Assembly (NCBI GenBank): GCA_035578155.1
Contig: JAPWDM010000005.1
Span: forward strand, 36,294,108 to 36,358,107
Reading direction: 5' to 3'
DNA length: 64,000 bases
Source of the DNA: Brachynemurus nebulosus
Lineage: Eukaryota; Arthropoda; Insecta; Neuroptera; Myrmeleontidae
Shown: positions 23,615 to 35,964 of the stretch, piece by piece
Layout of the letters: every line of letters starts with the position of its first letter
Numbering within the stretch: position 1 is the first letter of the stretch
Notes under the pieces: generated by a model
Seen by the model: the letters and a program-made list of their open reading frames with translations, nothing else
Told to the model about the DNA's origin: nothing
Databases searched by the model: none
Made by a program: the position numbers and the translations under genes

Positions 23615-25269
23615 GGGTCTATTGAATAAAAAAAAGTAGAACCTTGTGGTTACTTATGCAGAAAAGTTAATACTTTTAAATAGAAGACATTACTTCATTT
23701 GACTTGAATAAAATGTACCTTTTACTTAAAAGTAAATATTGGAAAAACATTTAAACATTTAAGTATTTACTTATAAGTATTAACTTATAAGTAAACACTT
23801 GATTTTGGAGAATGTAACGTTATACACGATCGTGATTGTAACAAACGCATAATATTCTTCATAATTATTTGAAAACTGTTCTATAAAGTCAAAATCATCG
23901 TGTAAATGTTTATTAATATTGTGTAATACAGTACAACAGACAATTATTTTTGGAACTTTTTCCAAAGATACTCTCAGTTTGTGTCCCAAAATAGGAAATC
24001 TTTGTCTCAGTTGTCCAAATACCCTTTTAATTATGACCTTTTCCCTGAAATGAATATTGTTAAACATTTTTTCCATTTCTGTTTTGGGGATCCTTTAACG
24101 GAGTTAATAACCCTGGAGTAATTCCGTATCCGCTGTCTCAGAGCAAACAGAAATTACTTCGAAATCTTGTAGTAGTGTAATATACGGAGCTTTGTTTCGA
24201 AATCCTGGAATCATGAACACTTCCAGGCCACTGAGCGTCCACACTTGTAATCATTTTACTTGAATCACAGGTTACTTACACATTTATGCTCGAAAAACCT
24301 TTCCTGTTAATACAGTCATCTCTTTTTTAATGGGAACGGATGTGTAATACAGTGCACTAAAAACTGTAGATATTCGAAATCTATTTGACCATTTTACTCT
24401 AGCTTCCTCTATGGCCTGTAAAGTAGATGGGAATTTTATCCAGTGATGAGCTTTTTACATAATACTATCAGCAACATTGTTTATAGTTTTGCGCACTGTT
24501 GTGTTGTAAACTCCAAAATCTTGAGCAACGCCTGTTTGAAATCCGGTGCCACTAACGAATCTCAGAAATGTCTCCATTTCTTGGCGTGAGCTGAGAGCCG
24601 TTCCTCTAGTTTTATCTGAGTCCGTTAGAAAGTAATGTGAAAGATAATTTACACTTTCACTTTCAAAACGTAGCAAAACCTTTGATTTGATGGGACTTAC
24701 GTTCTTCCATTCGTTATACCGCTTCACATTGCCTATATTTATAAAATCTACCATATTTAAAATAAGCACAAAGAACTCAAGAAATCATTTAATCATCAAT
24801 TAACTTGCGTTTCAAACTAGGCCTGTTCACTTCTTAAATAATAACTAATATATCTATCTGTACATAGATTTGTTCGTTTGTTTCAAGTTTATTTAGCTTT
24901 AGGGAATTGTAACACACTAATCTTAATTTTAATGAAAATAGTATTTATTGAAAATATTTATATGACAATGTCACATTCTGTTTTAATAAAAAGTATGGTC
25001 TGTACCAACCTTATAAATATTCAAGTTATTACTTATTGATTTAAGACTATACTTGTTTTTATTCAACTTTAAAAAAAGCACTAACTGGAAAAATTTCAGT
25101 AAATACTTCGACATAAATAAATACTGTAAATAATTTGAGTTTACTTATTTGATATAGGTAAGTAAACTCTTTTTTTAAGTAATCACTTAGGTTTTTATTC
25201 AACTAATCATAAGTAAAGACTTAAAAAATAGGAAGTAAAAGCACATACTTCTTTTTATTCAATAGACCC
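23615..25269. mobile_element. PIF/Harbinger element with transposase remnants
   Basis: 24-bp inverted ends match at 23 positions (left 23615-23638, right 25246-25269; both begin GGGTCTATTGAATAAAAA). Subterminal AAGTAA/TTACTT motifs are numerous at both ends (for example 23660-23800 and 25140-25250). The 1655-bp body holds a broken Harbinger transposase on the minus strand. A 3-bp TSD is not evident. Confidence 0.83.
23780..24769 (-). pseudogene. Harbinger (HARBI1-like) transposase, broken
   Basis: The N-terminal part (24455-24769) contains RGTALSSRQEMETFLRFVSG and FGVYNTTVRKTINNVADSI, the helix-turn-helix region of Harbinger transposases. After frame breaks, CDSSKMITSVDAQWPGSVHD (about 24190-24270) carries the PGSVHD catalytic aspartate motif. 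YGITPGLLTPLKDP follows, and the C-terminal part (23780-24076) shows VFGQLRQRFPIL and VLHNI. Several frameshifts separate the parts. Homologous to the domesticated gene HARBI1, but the inverted repeats around it show it is a decayed transposon copy. Confidence 0.85.
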
Positions 25270-28140
25270 AATGCAATTCTTATTAAATGAGTTAACGACT
25301 TATTGTATAAACTCAGTATCAGTATATTCTTAAACAAAGCAAACAATTAGCTATACATATTTATGACATTTTGTCAAATCAGAATAGCTAACATTCACAT
25401 CTTAAACATTTTGGTTTGTAGCTTTGTAGGGCTTTTTCTTTTTCCGTCTCCGTTACTATTGCTGTTATTGTGTGGACTAAATTAAAATATAATCATGTTG
25501 CCTTTACGATGTTTGTGATTATAATGACTAAACATTTTGTTTTACTCTTTTCAAATTATCACTCTCCTGTCTGTCATGTCAACAGTCATCTATATTGATT
25601 CCTTTTTTTATTGAAATAAAACAGCGCTAATAATAAATTGTGACAGAGGGAAAGGACAAAACAGATTAAAAGACCAATTAATCCGGTCCGATGACGAAAC
25701 CAAACGCAAACCAGTCACATTCAAAATCAAAACGTTCATTCAATACAAATAAGTTGTAAGATTATGTGGACAAATAAAAAATGTTGATCCTATTCGTACG
25801 ACGAAAGTTTTGAAACTGAAGGAAATTGTTCATTAATACCTAGTGACAATTTTACCGAAAATCCTGAAAAATCGTGGAGTAAGCTTCAGCCACTGCCTTG
25901 AAAAATAAACTTACTTTTCTATATTTTGAAAAATTAATTAAATCCATTTTGATAAGCACTTTTTACATTAGTATCTAAAAAAGCCACTAGAGCGCATTGC
26001 TCAGGCTACGCAGTTTCTCTATATTGAAAAATTAACACTCAGGTTGTAGTCTTCCTTACTTTCTGACTTGTAATGGTAATATACGATTTTTAGACAGAAA
26101 TATCTAATTAAATATTTGTGTGTATATTTCCTATACTAAAATGACAATAATGGGAATTAAATAAAAACACTTATATTAGAAAAAAATTCCATTTATTTAT
26201 ATTTTGCCTTTAGCAAGCAAATTGGTGAGTTTTTTCTGCCCAAGTCGGAATGTTTTTCTTTTTTTTTTTACACTTAGTGTCATTAAAATAAACTATGACA
26301 GAAATAACAACAGCACACTCTGTGAGGTCATCTTTAGCACAATGAAAAGTCTGAAATTTTAATTATTAAATTCATAAATATAAACAATAGTCGACAGAAT
26401 TTACTTTTAATGCAAATTATGAAAATGAATCAAAAATGAAATATTACAAAACGGAAGAAACACTGTCAGACTTTTCTTTTGCTATAAACAGATTTAATAA
26501 ATATTTAGGAAGCTATCTATTCTAATGCTAACGACTGAACGAGTAAAAAATTAATTTTCTAAAAATATTATTTTTATTTGGTCGTATTATTTCCTGTTAA
26601 AAATTTTTAAGGTAACCATGCATTTGCTCTGCTAAATTCGTATTATTATAATTTCAAACTGGAATGAATATTAATTTTGTTACCATAACAACTTTCATGG
26701 AATGGTTCCACTCATTCAGGTTTGAAATGTAAATTTTTTCTTTATATTAAGCTCTTTGTGTTTTATTTTTAAAATACGCACATTCATCCGACAGATTACT
26801 ATTAATTATCTCTTAGCATTACCAGTATTAAAATCTGAACGTGAATTGAACCTAATTTGTGATGTATCCTCCATCAACTATTGTCATTATTTAATTTTTT
26901 CAGTTATTATTGCTAGTATTCTAACTCTATTTCATTTGGAAATATATTATTTTACAATATTTTTCAAAAATAAGATTTTAATATACGCAATTGTATCAAA
27001 AATATTCATTTTTTACCATTTAAAATGGTGTCGTCACATATTATTTGTAAAATAAAGAAAATAAATTTCTTTTCATAGTTTTATGAGAAACGTTCGGATT
27101 TTAATACGGCATATTTATCATTTTTAATTCTATCTCTCATCAATCGGATGACACACAATCATATTTTTTGAACTCTTTCAGTACTAATAATAGTAGTCTT
27201 CATAATCTTCCTTAAAAATTACTTTATATTAGTTTTTTTGGACAAATATGTTAAACATCTTAAGCTGTTTTATATTTTCACTAATCCTTACAGTTTTTTA
27301 TTAATTTTAAAAATGCTTAAATATTTAACGCAGATTTATTAAAAATTTTGTGACAAAACCATAAATTTTTTGACAATTAACATCTTTACTACACATTATT
27401 ATATATGTAGAATAAATTTAATTTTTTTTTTCAGTTATAATTTATTACTTTTAAGTTACCTACATACACTTAATAGAGAATATTATCTATTAGCATCAAT
27501 TTTTTATTAACAATTTTTTCTCAATTTGTTAAATTTGTTCTCGACACAACACGTTAAGCATATTTGAACATATTTAACAAAGATTATAAAAACATCTAGT
27601 ATTTAAAAATTTGAGCTAATATTTTTTTCCTTTTTGGAGATTCAGACTCGTTAATAAAATTTAAATTTAGTACAGAAAGAGTTTACTAAGCGCCATTTTT
27701 TATGTAAAATTATTTAGCGTACTTTTGAATAAAGATCGAAAATTATATTAAAATAATTTAAAATAAAAATAATAAAGCAAAAAATTCATATATTAAAACA
27801 CTTAACATAATTATTATTTAATAATTGAAAAATGGTGATTTTTTGCCGGGATATGTGCAATATTTGAGTGCTGTTTATAATAATAATAAATATTCCTTAT
27901 TTTCTATAATAAATAATAATATATCACATTTTTCAAAAATTAAAAGTTTAATAAAAATCTAAATCGGTTCTTTTTTAAATTATTATTTTTATTTTAGTAA
28001 CTTTTAACGAATCGTATTTGTTAAAAGTTACTCAGTCTATAGTTTTATTTTAGTGAACTTAATAAATATCTTCATACGTATAAAAATTATTTTGCCAAAA
28101 ATGTTTAGATATTTTACACAGCAATTGCTTTTTCTGAGCA
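25270..28140. other. AT-rich intergenic DNA
   Basis: Nothing recognisable as a gene or bounded element in 2.9 kb; the 99-codon frame at 26756-27055 is hydrophobic, low complexity and unsupported. Confidence 0.4.
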
Positions 28141-28199
28141 GTTTTTGACAGTGAATGTTGAATACAGTACTTTGTACAATGTGTGATTAGAACGTTACC

Positions 28200-28420
28200 T
28201 AAATTCATAGGGAATAAGGTGATCAAGTAAGAGAATACATGTGATAAGAATGGATATTATGAGGGATATTTTTATCATTGTTTATTGTACGCATTTTTAG
28301 CAGCGGATAAATTGGATGGAAGTCATTTTGGAACAATACTTAAGTTTCCTTACATCAAGTTATATAAGGTTTGATTACCACATAATAAAATTTGGCGCCC
28401 AACGTGGGGAGCCCAATTAT
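28200..28420 (+). mobile_element. LTR-retrotransposon fragment: LTR end and primer-binding site
   Basis: TTGGCGCCCAACGTGGGG at 28391-28408 is a classic primer-binding site immediately downstream of an LTR, here after ...ACCACATAATAAAAT. No gag or pol frame follows, so this is a remnant. The LTR start is not determined; 28200 is only a guess. Confidence 0.55.
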
Positions 28421-28853
28421 TATTAACATCTGCTTTCGAGCCTTTAGTTTTTTTTTTAAATTAATTTTCCTCATTTTACATAAGAAGACAATACTTATTT
28501 TTGTGAATTACTTTTTTTTTACTATCCGGTTACCAAATCTAATGTAAGGTATTGGAATGGTATAAGAAACATTAATAATTACATACATAAATGAAATTTC
28601 TTTATGTTTTTATAGTACAATTAACATAAACAAAGTACTAAGAGCTTATGATTATTTTGATCTCGAAAAGATGAACTTATAATGAACTACATGTTCGAAT
28701 AATTTTAGCAATTTTCACACATTAAAACACTCAGGAATAATTTTTTACAGTAAAAAATATCAAAATATATCTAAACATTTTTCAAGATGGCTACACAATG
28801 TACGGCTACCTCTCATTATGTATTTATTTTAATTATATACAATTATGTTTTCA

Positions 28854-29370
28854 AGGCTGCGTTCGGTTTTATCAACTGATTGTCAATCATATTGTAATTT
28901 GATCGTCAACGGACTGTCATTTAATGTAAATGACAATTTCAAATTCATCAGTTGATTACGTTGACATTGGTTGAGTGAGTTGAACCAATGCAGGATCTGT
29001 ATAATCTACAAGAATTTTGCGCATGACGATGAAACTGACAATTTGTTAATTGGAACATAATTCAAATGATATTATACAAGTTATATTGAATTTTTGAACC
29101 AAGTTAAAAAAAAGAAAGAAAAAAATATCAAATTGACGTACTTAGTGTTTCCATTTTCTTGTTTTGATTCCATTTTATCTATTTTTTTTTTTTTCATAGA
29201 ATTTTCCTAACTATGCTTTCATATGCCATAAAACAGCAAAAACAGCAGACATATCTGCTGCAATATTTCTGACGAAAACTGAAATACCAAACGCATGATA
29301 AAAATCATCTGCCAAACCGTCAAATGATAAAAATTATCTGCTATGCAGATGACAAAAACGAACGCAACCT
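28854..29370. mobile_element. MITE with AGGCTGCGTTCG termini
   Basis: Left AGGCTGCGTTCGGTTTTATC and right inverted AGGTTGCGTTCGTTTTTGTC form inverted ends. The interior repeats TGATTGTCA-like and ATCTGC-like motifs. Its ends resemble PIF-type MITEs, but the TSD is unclear. Confidence 0.6.
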
Positions 29371-29512
29371 AAGTTGATGATTGAACGGGGATGGAGAAAT
29401 TTTGTTTTAAAATAAATAGTATATTATATTTTTTAAACAAATATAATAATTACAAAAATATTAAAGTTAATAATACTTGTGTAATTTAAGAGTAAATTAA
29501 ATTAAATATTAA

Positions 29513-29518
29513 TTTATT
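29513..29518 (-). terminator. Candidate slowmo polyadenylation signal
   Basis: AATAAA on the minus strand about 73 bp after the slowmo stop codon, followed by AT-rich DNA. In such AT-rich sequence the hexamer occurs by chance, so this is tentative. Confidence 0.35.
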
Positions 29519-29590
29519 TAAAAAAAAATGTAGACATACAAACGATTGAGAATTGAAAGCAAAAAAAATCGTCTAATTTGAGAAATTTAA

Positions 29591-30073
29591 CTAAAATTTA
29601 GGTAAACCGGTTCGTATAGTGTTTATGTCATCAAGTGATTTTTTCGCTTTTGACGATATATCATCATATGATTTTTTAGTTTTTGTCGTAATATCGTCAA
29701 GTGATTTTTTGGTTTGATTTAAAATTTCATCGGTACTTTTTACGGCGGAATTAGCTAATTCAGTTACTTCGGAATTTAACTTTGATATAACCCATTCCAT
29801 GGCTTGACGTCCTTTGCCGGCATTCAGTGATATTTTATTTGTTAAGAGATCTTCCATATAGTGATTTAATGGGACACCTTCCACTGTCACTACGGCCTCT
29901 TGTCGTAACAGTGTTTTATTTGGATCATTTGGGTGTGGTACATATTTGACTGTTTCGTCTACGGCTATATAACGGCCGAATGTTAAATTATGTGTTTTTA
30001 ATGTCATCTGTCGTGATTTTGGGTCCACTTCACTACGTTCATGTGCGTAACATATTTTTGCTGTGCCAATAAT
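29591..30073 (-). CDS. slmo: slowmo, terminal coding exon 3
   Basis: 161 codons including stop TAA, after acceptor TTACAG (30074-30079). The open frame extends three codons upstream of the splice site; these are intronic. Encodes residues 67-226: IIGTAKICYAHERSEVDP, then NLTF, VPHPNDPNKTLL, VEGVPLNHYMEDLL and the family signature NAGKGRQAMEWV, which closes the PRELI/MSF1 domain at about residue 170. Residues 177-220 are four 11-residue units of the form KKSxDDIxxKx (VKSTDEILNQT, KKSLDDITTKT, KKSYDDISSKA, KKSLDDINTIR), then TGLPKF. This should form an amphipathic helix, possibly membrane-touching (inference). No frameshift or stop interrupts the domain, so the gene looks functional. Confidence 0.95.
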   Translation of the reverse strand: MIGTAKICYAHERSEVDPKSRQMTLKTHNLTFGRYIAVDETVKYVPHPNDPNKTLLRQEAVVTVEGVPLNHYMEDLLTNKISLNAGKGRQAMEWVISKLNSEVTELANSAVKSTDEILNQTKKSLDDITTKTKKSYDDISSKAKKSLDDINTIRTGLPKF

Positions 30074-30079
30074 CTGTAA

Positions 30080-30700
30080 CAATTTATTTTAATATCAATA
30101 AAAATATATTTACAGTCAAAGACAATTTAATAATTATTTTCTAGAAAATCAATTTATTTGCAAAATAAACAAGATAAAGAAATTACAAATGTTTTAAACA
30201 TGAGTTCATAAATATGTATATAATTTATCTGTTGAATAAAAGCCTTTGCAATTATATTTACATACATACATCCATAGTTCCATACCCTAAAGTCTAATTT
30301 TCTTTGTTTTTATTTTCTTTTTTCTCCGGTAAAATTCATGAAATGAAAATAATTAAAAAAATATTCAAGTACGTTTTAATTTTCTTTTATATCATTTTTA
30401 TTAAGTGTTCTTTGAAAACTGGACTAATTAAATTTACAATTTTTTTTATTTACATTATGTATAGCAGACTTTAAAAATTATTTTTTTGCTATTTTAAAAA
30501 GTGGTACCTATTTTATTACTTTGCTATTTTTTAGCATTTCGTAGACACCGTCTACGAAAAGCAAATAAGTTTGGTCGGTCTGTCCATACATTTCGTGTAG
30601 AGGGGGAATTTGTTATTTCTTAATTTTTTACTCTATTCAATAAAGTTCACTGAATAAAAATGCACTATTTTAAATATCTGTGTACTGATTTGAATAATTA
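30080..30700. other. Intron 2, 3' segment without recognised element
   Basis: AT-rich. Contains a short hairpin, TTCGTAGACACCGTCTACGAA, at 30539-30559. No exon seen. Confidence 0.4.
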
Positions 30701-30701
30701 T

Positions 30702-31742
30702 GACTTAATATGTATGTATTTCTTTTGTCATAAAAGTAAGTTCACTTTTTTTTAAATTTTTTAAAATTACTATTCGCCTACTTGTATTTAGAATAAACAT
30801 AATGCTTTTAAAACACATTTAACAATAGCATTCAATTCCGATGTAAAAATGGGAGAAGTGGGGGGAAAAGTGATACGGACTCCCTACAAGGTACTAGCTG
30901 GATATTAACTGAATACACGTACAAAATTTCAGCCCTCTAGGTTTCCTTATGGAGTCTCTAGACGTGTTAGAAAACAAGCAAAAAAATTAAGGAAATATTG
31001 GCGTAAAAATCGTGGGGGTAAGGGTTAAAAGTTGAAACCTCCAAAAAACAGTGTCTGGCTATTAGCTTAACCTGTACACCAAATTTCAGCCTTCTAGGTT
31101 TATTTGGGGAGATTTTGACCCGAACGAAACTGTTAAAAAACAAGAAAAATCATGTTCTTTTGGGTATAAAAATGGTGGGGGTAGGGGTTAAAAGTCGAGA
31201 CCCCCAAAAGGCACCCCCTTGATACTAACTCAATCCGAATACAAAATTTCAGCCCTCTAGGTTTATTCGGGTGACCTGTGCGAGTGGTACAAACTTCGAA
31301 AACGTCGAAAATGCATGAAATTGTAGCTTAAAAATGAGGGGGGTGGGGGTAAAATATTAAAACCTCCAAAAAGCACAACTTAGGTACGAACTTTATCAAC
31401 ACACCAAATTTCAACCCTCTACGTTAATTCTGGGGGGCTGGGGGCCTGTTAGATCCAGCGAAAATCGTTTTTTCCCCCCTCTACTCCCACCATATCATCC
31501 TAGGAAGCTGAATTTTGGATATGTTGTAGATAATTGACCGAAACATTATTTAAAACCGGTTTGGAAAAGTTTTATTGCTTTTCCGGCCCCCACCACCCCC
31601 TTAAAGGTCGGGTCAGAAAAAAAATTTGCCCAAAATTTGACCCCACTTTGATAGTATGAGGTGCCTCGAAAATGAGCCCCATTTACCAAATTTCATCTCT
31701 TAACTTCCATAGGGGGGCCCTACACAAATTAAAAGGTGGCGG

Positions 31743-31790
<48 letters not shown>

Positions 31791-31930
31791 CATTTTTTTT
31801 TCTACATATTCGTGTTCTACGGGTCCGAAAACGGATAGCGCCCCTACTCTCGCCTCTCGCGTATCTTGCGTAGCTCTTATCGTATAGACTGTATAAGTCT
31901 AATTTTTCGGAGAAAATTCGACTAAAAATA
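30702..31930. mobile_element. TAGTCGAATTTTC element, 5'-truncated copy A
   Basis: Matches 52880-54074 and 54540-55768 almost base for base from CTTAATATGTATGTATTTC to the terminal GGAGAAAATTCGACTA, but lacks the first ~430 bp. It contains about four degenerate ~120-bp units, each with CAAATTTCAGCCCTCTAGGT or a variant, and an (AT)n tract at 31745-31786. Non-coding. Confidence 0.78.
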
Positions 31931-33025
31931 TTTTGCAGCTGTATGTGTAGGAATGCCTTTTCCATTTTTCCAAGTGACGAGCAAAAAAAGGTCGTTTCCA
32001 CTAAAAATAACACTGACGAACAAAAAAAAAATCGTTTTCCCTAAAAATGACGTTGATGAGCAAAAAAAAACTGTCCTTTAGTTCTTGATCTTCACTTTCC
32101 ATGAGCTGTGATTACCCTTAAAACACTGATCAAAAAAAAAAATTCTAGAACATGCTAGACTGTTCCAATAAAAAATAAAAATTCCTAGAAGGTGCCGGAA
32201 CACCGTTCCGTCGCATTCCAGCTGAAATTAAGCCCTGATTTTGACATTTTTAATTCAAAAGCAAGCAACTTTTAAAGCAATTTTTTAATTCAGAATTGCA
32301 AAATTTATTTTAATAGTAATTTATATTTTAAGACAAAATATATTACTTCAACTATAGAAAATATAAATGGTCTACAAAAAGAAATTAATTATTGTTTTCT
32401 GTGTTTTCTAAGAAATTGTAATTTCGCAGGTACGAGGTTACGTCAGAATTTATTGATATGTGTATAGTATACACATATATGTATATCTTTATAATATGTA
32501 TTTCTCTTTACTGCTAAAGCCCATCTTTGAACGAAATTGCAATATTCACAATACTTTCACGAGATATAACACTAAAAGCTTTAGTTTTATGTAGAATAAC
32601 GGTGTTATGTATGCAATTTATTTTATCAGAGAGACAGAGTACATAAATAAATTACAATATTTTTCTATCATTTCTGTATCTTCGAGAATATTCTTTGTTT
32701 TGTTTATATAATTCCTATTTTAGTAGCTTTTATTATTTCTAAACCTACAGATCCAGTGATGATTTAATTTGAATTATAATGAGTCATTTAATACCATCGC
32801 AATTCATATATACATAGTTTCATAGTTTTGTATTGTACTAAAATGACACTGAAATTATACACATTGACACACCTTGAAAATTATTTATTATATTATTTAT
32901 ACAGTACAATTCATTAAAAATGTTTCCATTACATACTAGAGTCGTCAGAAAATGTACAACAAGTACAATTTATAATAGATGTCAATCTCATTAACGAATT
33001 TTCGAATCTAATATGCTTCGCAACC

Positions 33026-33986
33026 TGCATATCGCTACTTCTCTCTGTGAATCTCGTATATCAATAAAATACTTCATTTAAAAAAATCAAAAAACCCGAC
33101 TGCGTAAAAAGTAAACTAAAACGGTGAAAACAAGATGAAAGAGAGAAAAAGAAAAATGAATAAACAAGTAAAGCCGTCGGAGGCATCATACATTTATGTT
33201 TTATTTTAGTACAATATGTATGCCTCCGACTGCTTTACTTTTTTATTCATTTTTCTTTTTCTCTCTTTCATCTTGTTTTCACCATTTTAGTTTACTTTTT
33301 ACGCAGTCGGGTTTTTGGATTTTTTTAATTAAGTATTAGAATTTCACGTTTCTAGACTTAACAATTTCTATATAAATTTTCATCCCCTATTTTAACCCCT
33401 TAGGAAACGAAATTCTAAAAATCCACTCCTGATGTTTGCTTGCGTTACTAAAGGAACCTTTGTACAAAATTTTACATTTCTAAACTCAGTGGTTTTCTAT
33501 ATAAATTATACACCCTTAAAGGATAAATTTTCACAAAAATTCTCCCTCTTAATACTCATCTACATTATTAAAGGACCGCTGTGGCCCTATGCAAAATTTT
33601 ACCTTTCATAAATTATCCCCAACTTTATACCCTTAGGGGATGAATTTCCAATAATCTTTTCTTATTACCCCCCTACGTTACATAAAGAACTCGTCTACGA
33701 AATGTCACGTTTCTAGACCCAATGGTTTACTATGTAAATTTTACATCCCCTGTTTAGGGGATGAATTTTAAAATTTTATGTAGCCTATAGCAATCCCCAG
33801 ATTAAGACGAATCCAGCGACACCTTCTTTACCAAAGTCCGTCAAGCCGTTTAGGCTGCAGGCTGCGCCAAAGAAACAGACATAATTAGAGGATACATACA
33901 AACTTTCGAAAAACATTACCCTCCTTCTGATGCAGTCGGGTAAAAACAACATGTTTTAGGACACACAAAAAAAGATTAAATACTGC

Positions 33987-34070
<84 letters not shown>

Positions 34071-34180
34071 TTAAGTTCATAGTGACGAAAACACAGATTT
34101 AAATACGTTTTCTTTTGTGTGTCCAAAAATTCGGAGTTTTCAAATACGAGGTTCACAGAGAGAAGTAGCGATATGTATAT
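33026..34180. repeat. (AT)n-centred palindrome P1, interrupted by another element
   Basis: The left outer arm (33026-33066, ATATCGCTACTTCTCTCTGT) is mirrored by the right outer arm (ends about 34178). Inner arms GGACACACAAAA (33959-33970) and TTTTGTGTGTCC (34112-34123) flank (AT)n at 33990-34069. A foreign element (33089-33942) sits inside the left arm. P2 at 40722-41040 is the related uninterrupted copy. Confidence 0.7.
33089..33942. mobile_element. Element with ACCCGACTGC termini and a 5' foldback
   Basis: Starts AACCCGACTGCGTAAAAAGT and ends GATGCAGTCGGGT. The first ~240 bp are a near-perfect inverted repeat (arms 33089-33188 and 33218-33320). The rest consists of degenerate ~130-bp repeats with AAAATTTTACATTTCTA.A and CCCTTAGGGGATGAATTTT-like blocks. 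No transposase. It interrupts palindrome P1. Confidence 0.65.
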
Positions 34181-34204
34181 TAACCAATGCACTGTCTTGA
34201 TAAC

Positions 34205-34375
34205 TAATACACCAATACATAAACAAACGTAGCTCGTTCTCTGTCTAAGCATAATAAGTACGATAGGTATAACAAATCTGCTGCACAATACGTAATGTAT
34301 TGTAGTGTACACCACAACACTGCGATATATATGGTACCTAGACAAAGAACGAGCTATGTTTGTTTATGGTACATA
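34205..34375. repeat. Inverted repeat beside palindrome P1
   Basis: Arms ATAAACAAACGTAGCTCGTT (34217-34236 and onward) and AACGAGCTATGTTTGTTTAT (34348-34367) pair over about 35 bp with a loop of roughly 90 bp. Confidence 0.65.
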
Positions 34376-34805
34376 TGTGTATATCTTATTGATGTACACT
34401 TTGTACGGCATTGTTGACGCGGTACAGCGTTGTGTTGCAGTTAATCCGATTTCACCTAACGCCGTACAGTGTTCATGACCGTCAACGTGTTAATATTCAA
34501 ACTTGCCAATCCAAAATACGTTGGGATGTAACACAACGTTTAACTTAATTTTCGAACTAGATATTATGTTGTCTAAATAGTATCGAGACGATTAAATTTA
34601 TTGGTAGTTTTTGGCAACATTTGGCAACTTCGATAGCTAAAAAGCTTTTGAGAAAGTTAATAGCAAGTTTTTTTATTTTTTATTAAGCCATATTAACATT
34701 ACTATGATTAACTTCCATTAATTTCTATATTATAAAAACAATTAGGAGAAAACAATGTACATATTTTCTTACTGTAAATAATTCGTGTCTGGAATATTAA
34801 ACACA

Positions 34806-35386
34806 ATATCTAGCGCAGGTAGACAAAAGTAGTTAAGTCCATTCTTGACTTTTTTTTTTAATTTTATAATAAGGGCCAAGAGAGTCTATCTCATATATTT
34901 CCAAAAGGGCAAAAGTCAATTCCACCCCCAACATCATTTTTATGCACTTGTTATAAAAAAAATTCGTTTCAGAAACTGACAAAAGAAGTTAAGTTCTTAA
35001 AATTCTTAATAAAATAATAAATAAGTACATACATAGTTTAATTAAATTGGAAATTTATTTTTATGGCAACAACTACCCGCTAAAACAGATTAAGTCTACA
35101 AATGGTTTTAATAATGAAATTTATTGTTTTTTATATGTTAAGTCCATAAAAATGTTTTAAAAAATTTTAGTTTAAGGTTTAAAGTTTATTCTTTTTTCAT
35201 GATTCACTGTGTTACATGTTAAGAAAGTAATTGATTAAAAAAAATTTACAAAATGTCAAGTAAACTTGAAGATAATTCAAATAAACTAATGTTGCCTGCA
35301 TTTCATTTTAATTTTTACTCTCTACTGTAAAGTTGACATGGTTGATATTTTGGACTTAACTAGTTTTGTCTACCTGCGTTAGATAT
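34806..35386. mobile_element. MITE with GCAGGTAGACAAAA termini
   Basis: Ends pair over about 40 bp: left ATATCTAGCGCAGGTAGACA, right inverted ATATCTAACGCAGGTAGACA, both continuing into TAGTTAAGTCCA. TTAAGTCCA or TTAAGTCTA recurs inside. Class not assigned. Confidence 0.72.
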
Positions 35387-35964
35387 TATGTATGTATTGC
35401 TATGATAATTTCATAAATCAAGTACAACATCTGTGAAGTATGTAACACATCAAAAATTATAAGTATGCATACACTAGCCGACAAAAGTCAAAGGCCACAC
35501 AATAAAAGTCAATAATACATTTTCAATAATTTTTGGAAACCTGTGAATATTTTGTTAATTCATGACCCTTTTCATCCTGTTTTTTTCTTTCTTCGTGAAA
35601 AATGTATGTCACTATCTCAGTCAAAAATTAACTAACAATAAGTGACCTCCATTTAGTCTCAAACTTGTAACCGACTATGTGTAGATATTACAATACAATA
35701 AATTATAAATATATACTTATGGCAAGGTCGAATATTTATTTCAACATGAACGACGGAAACGGAAGTGAATAACAAAATCAGCTTGTTAAAAAGGTTAAAT
35801 TTACATGTTTTAAAAACTATTTTAACTTTAAATGGCTATGACTCGTATATGTAAGTTAACCTACGTAAAATATTACAAACCAATTTGTTCGAGGAATCAA
35901 AATACGCATTAATTTGGAAAAATGGGTAGTGGGTAAGAAATGAGTCCAAAATAACTCACATTAA

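Noticed and set aside
33989..34345. 118-codon minus-strand frame and similar frames through TA tracts (36364-36756, 40699-40929, 51198-51380, 31672-31887)
   Set aside because: They translate (AT)n as Tyr-Ile repeats; no initiation context, splice structure or homology.
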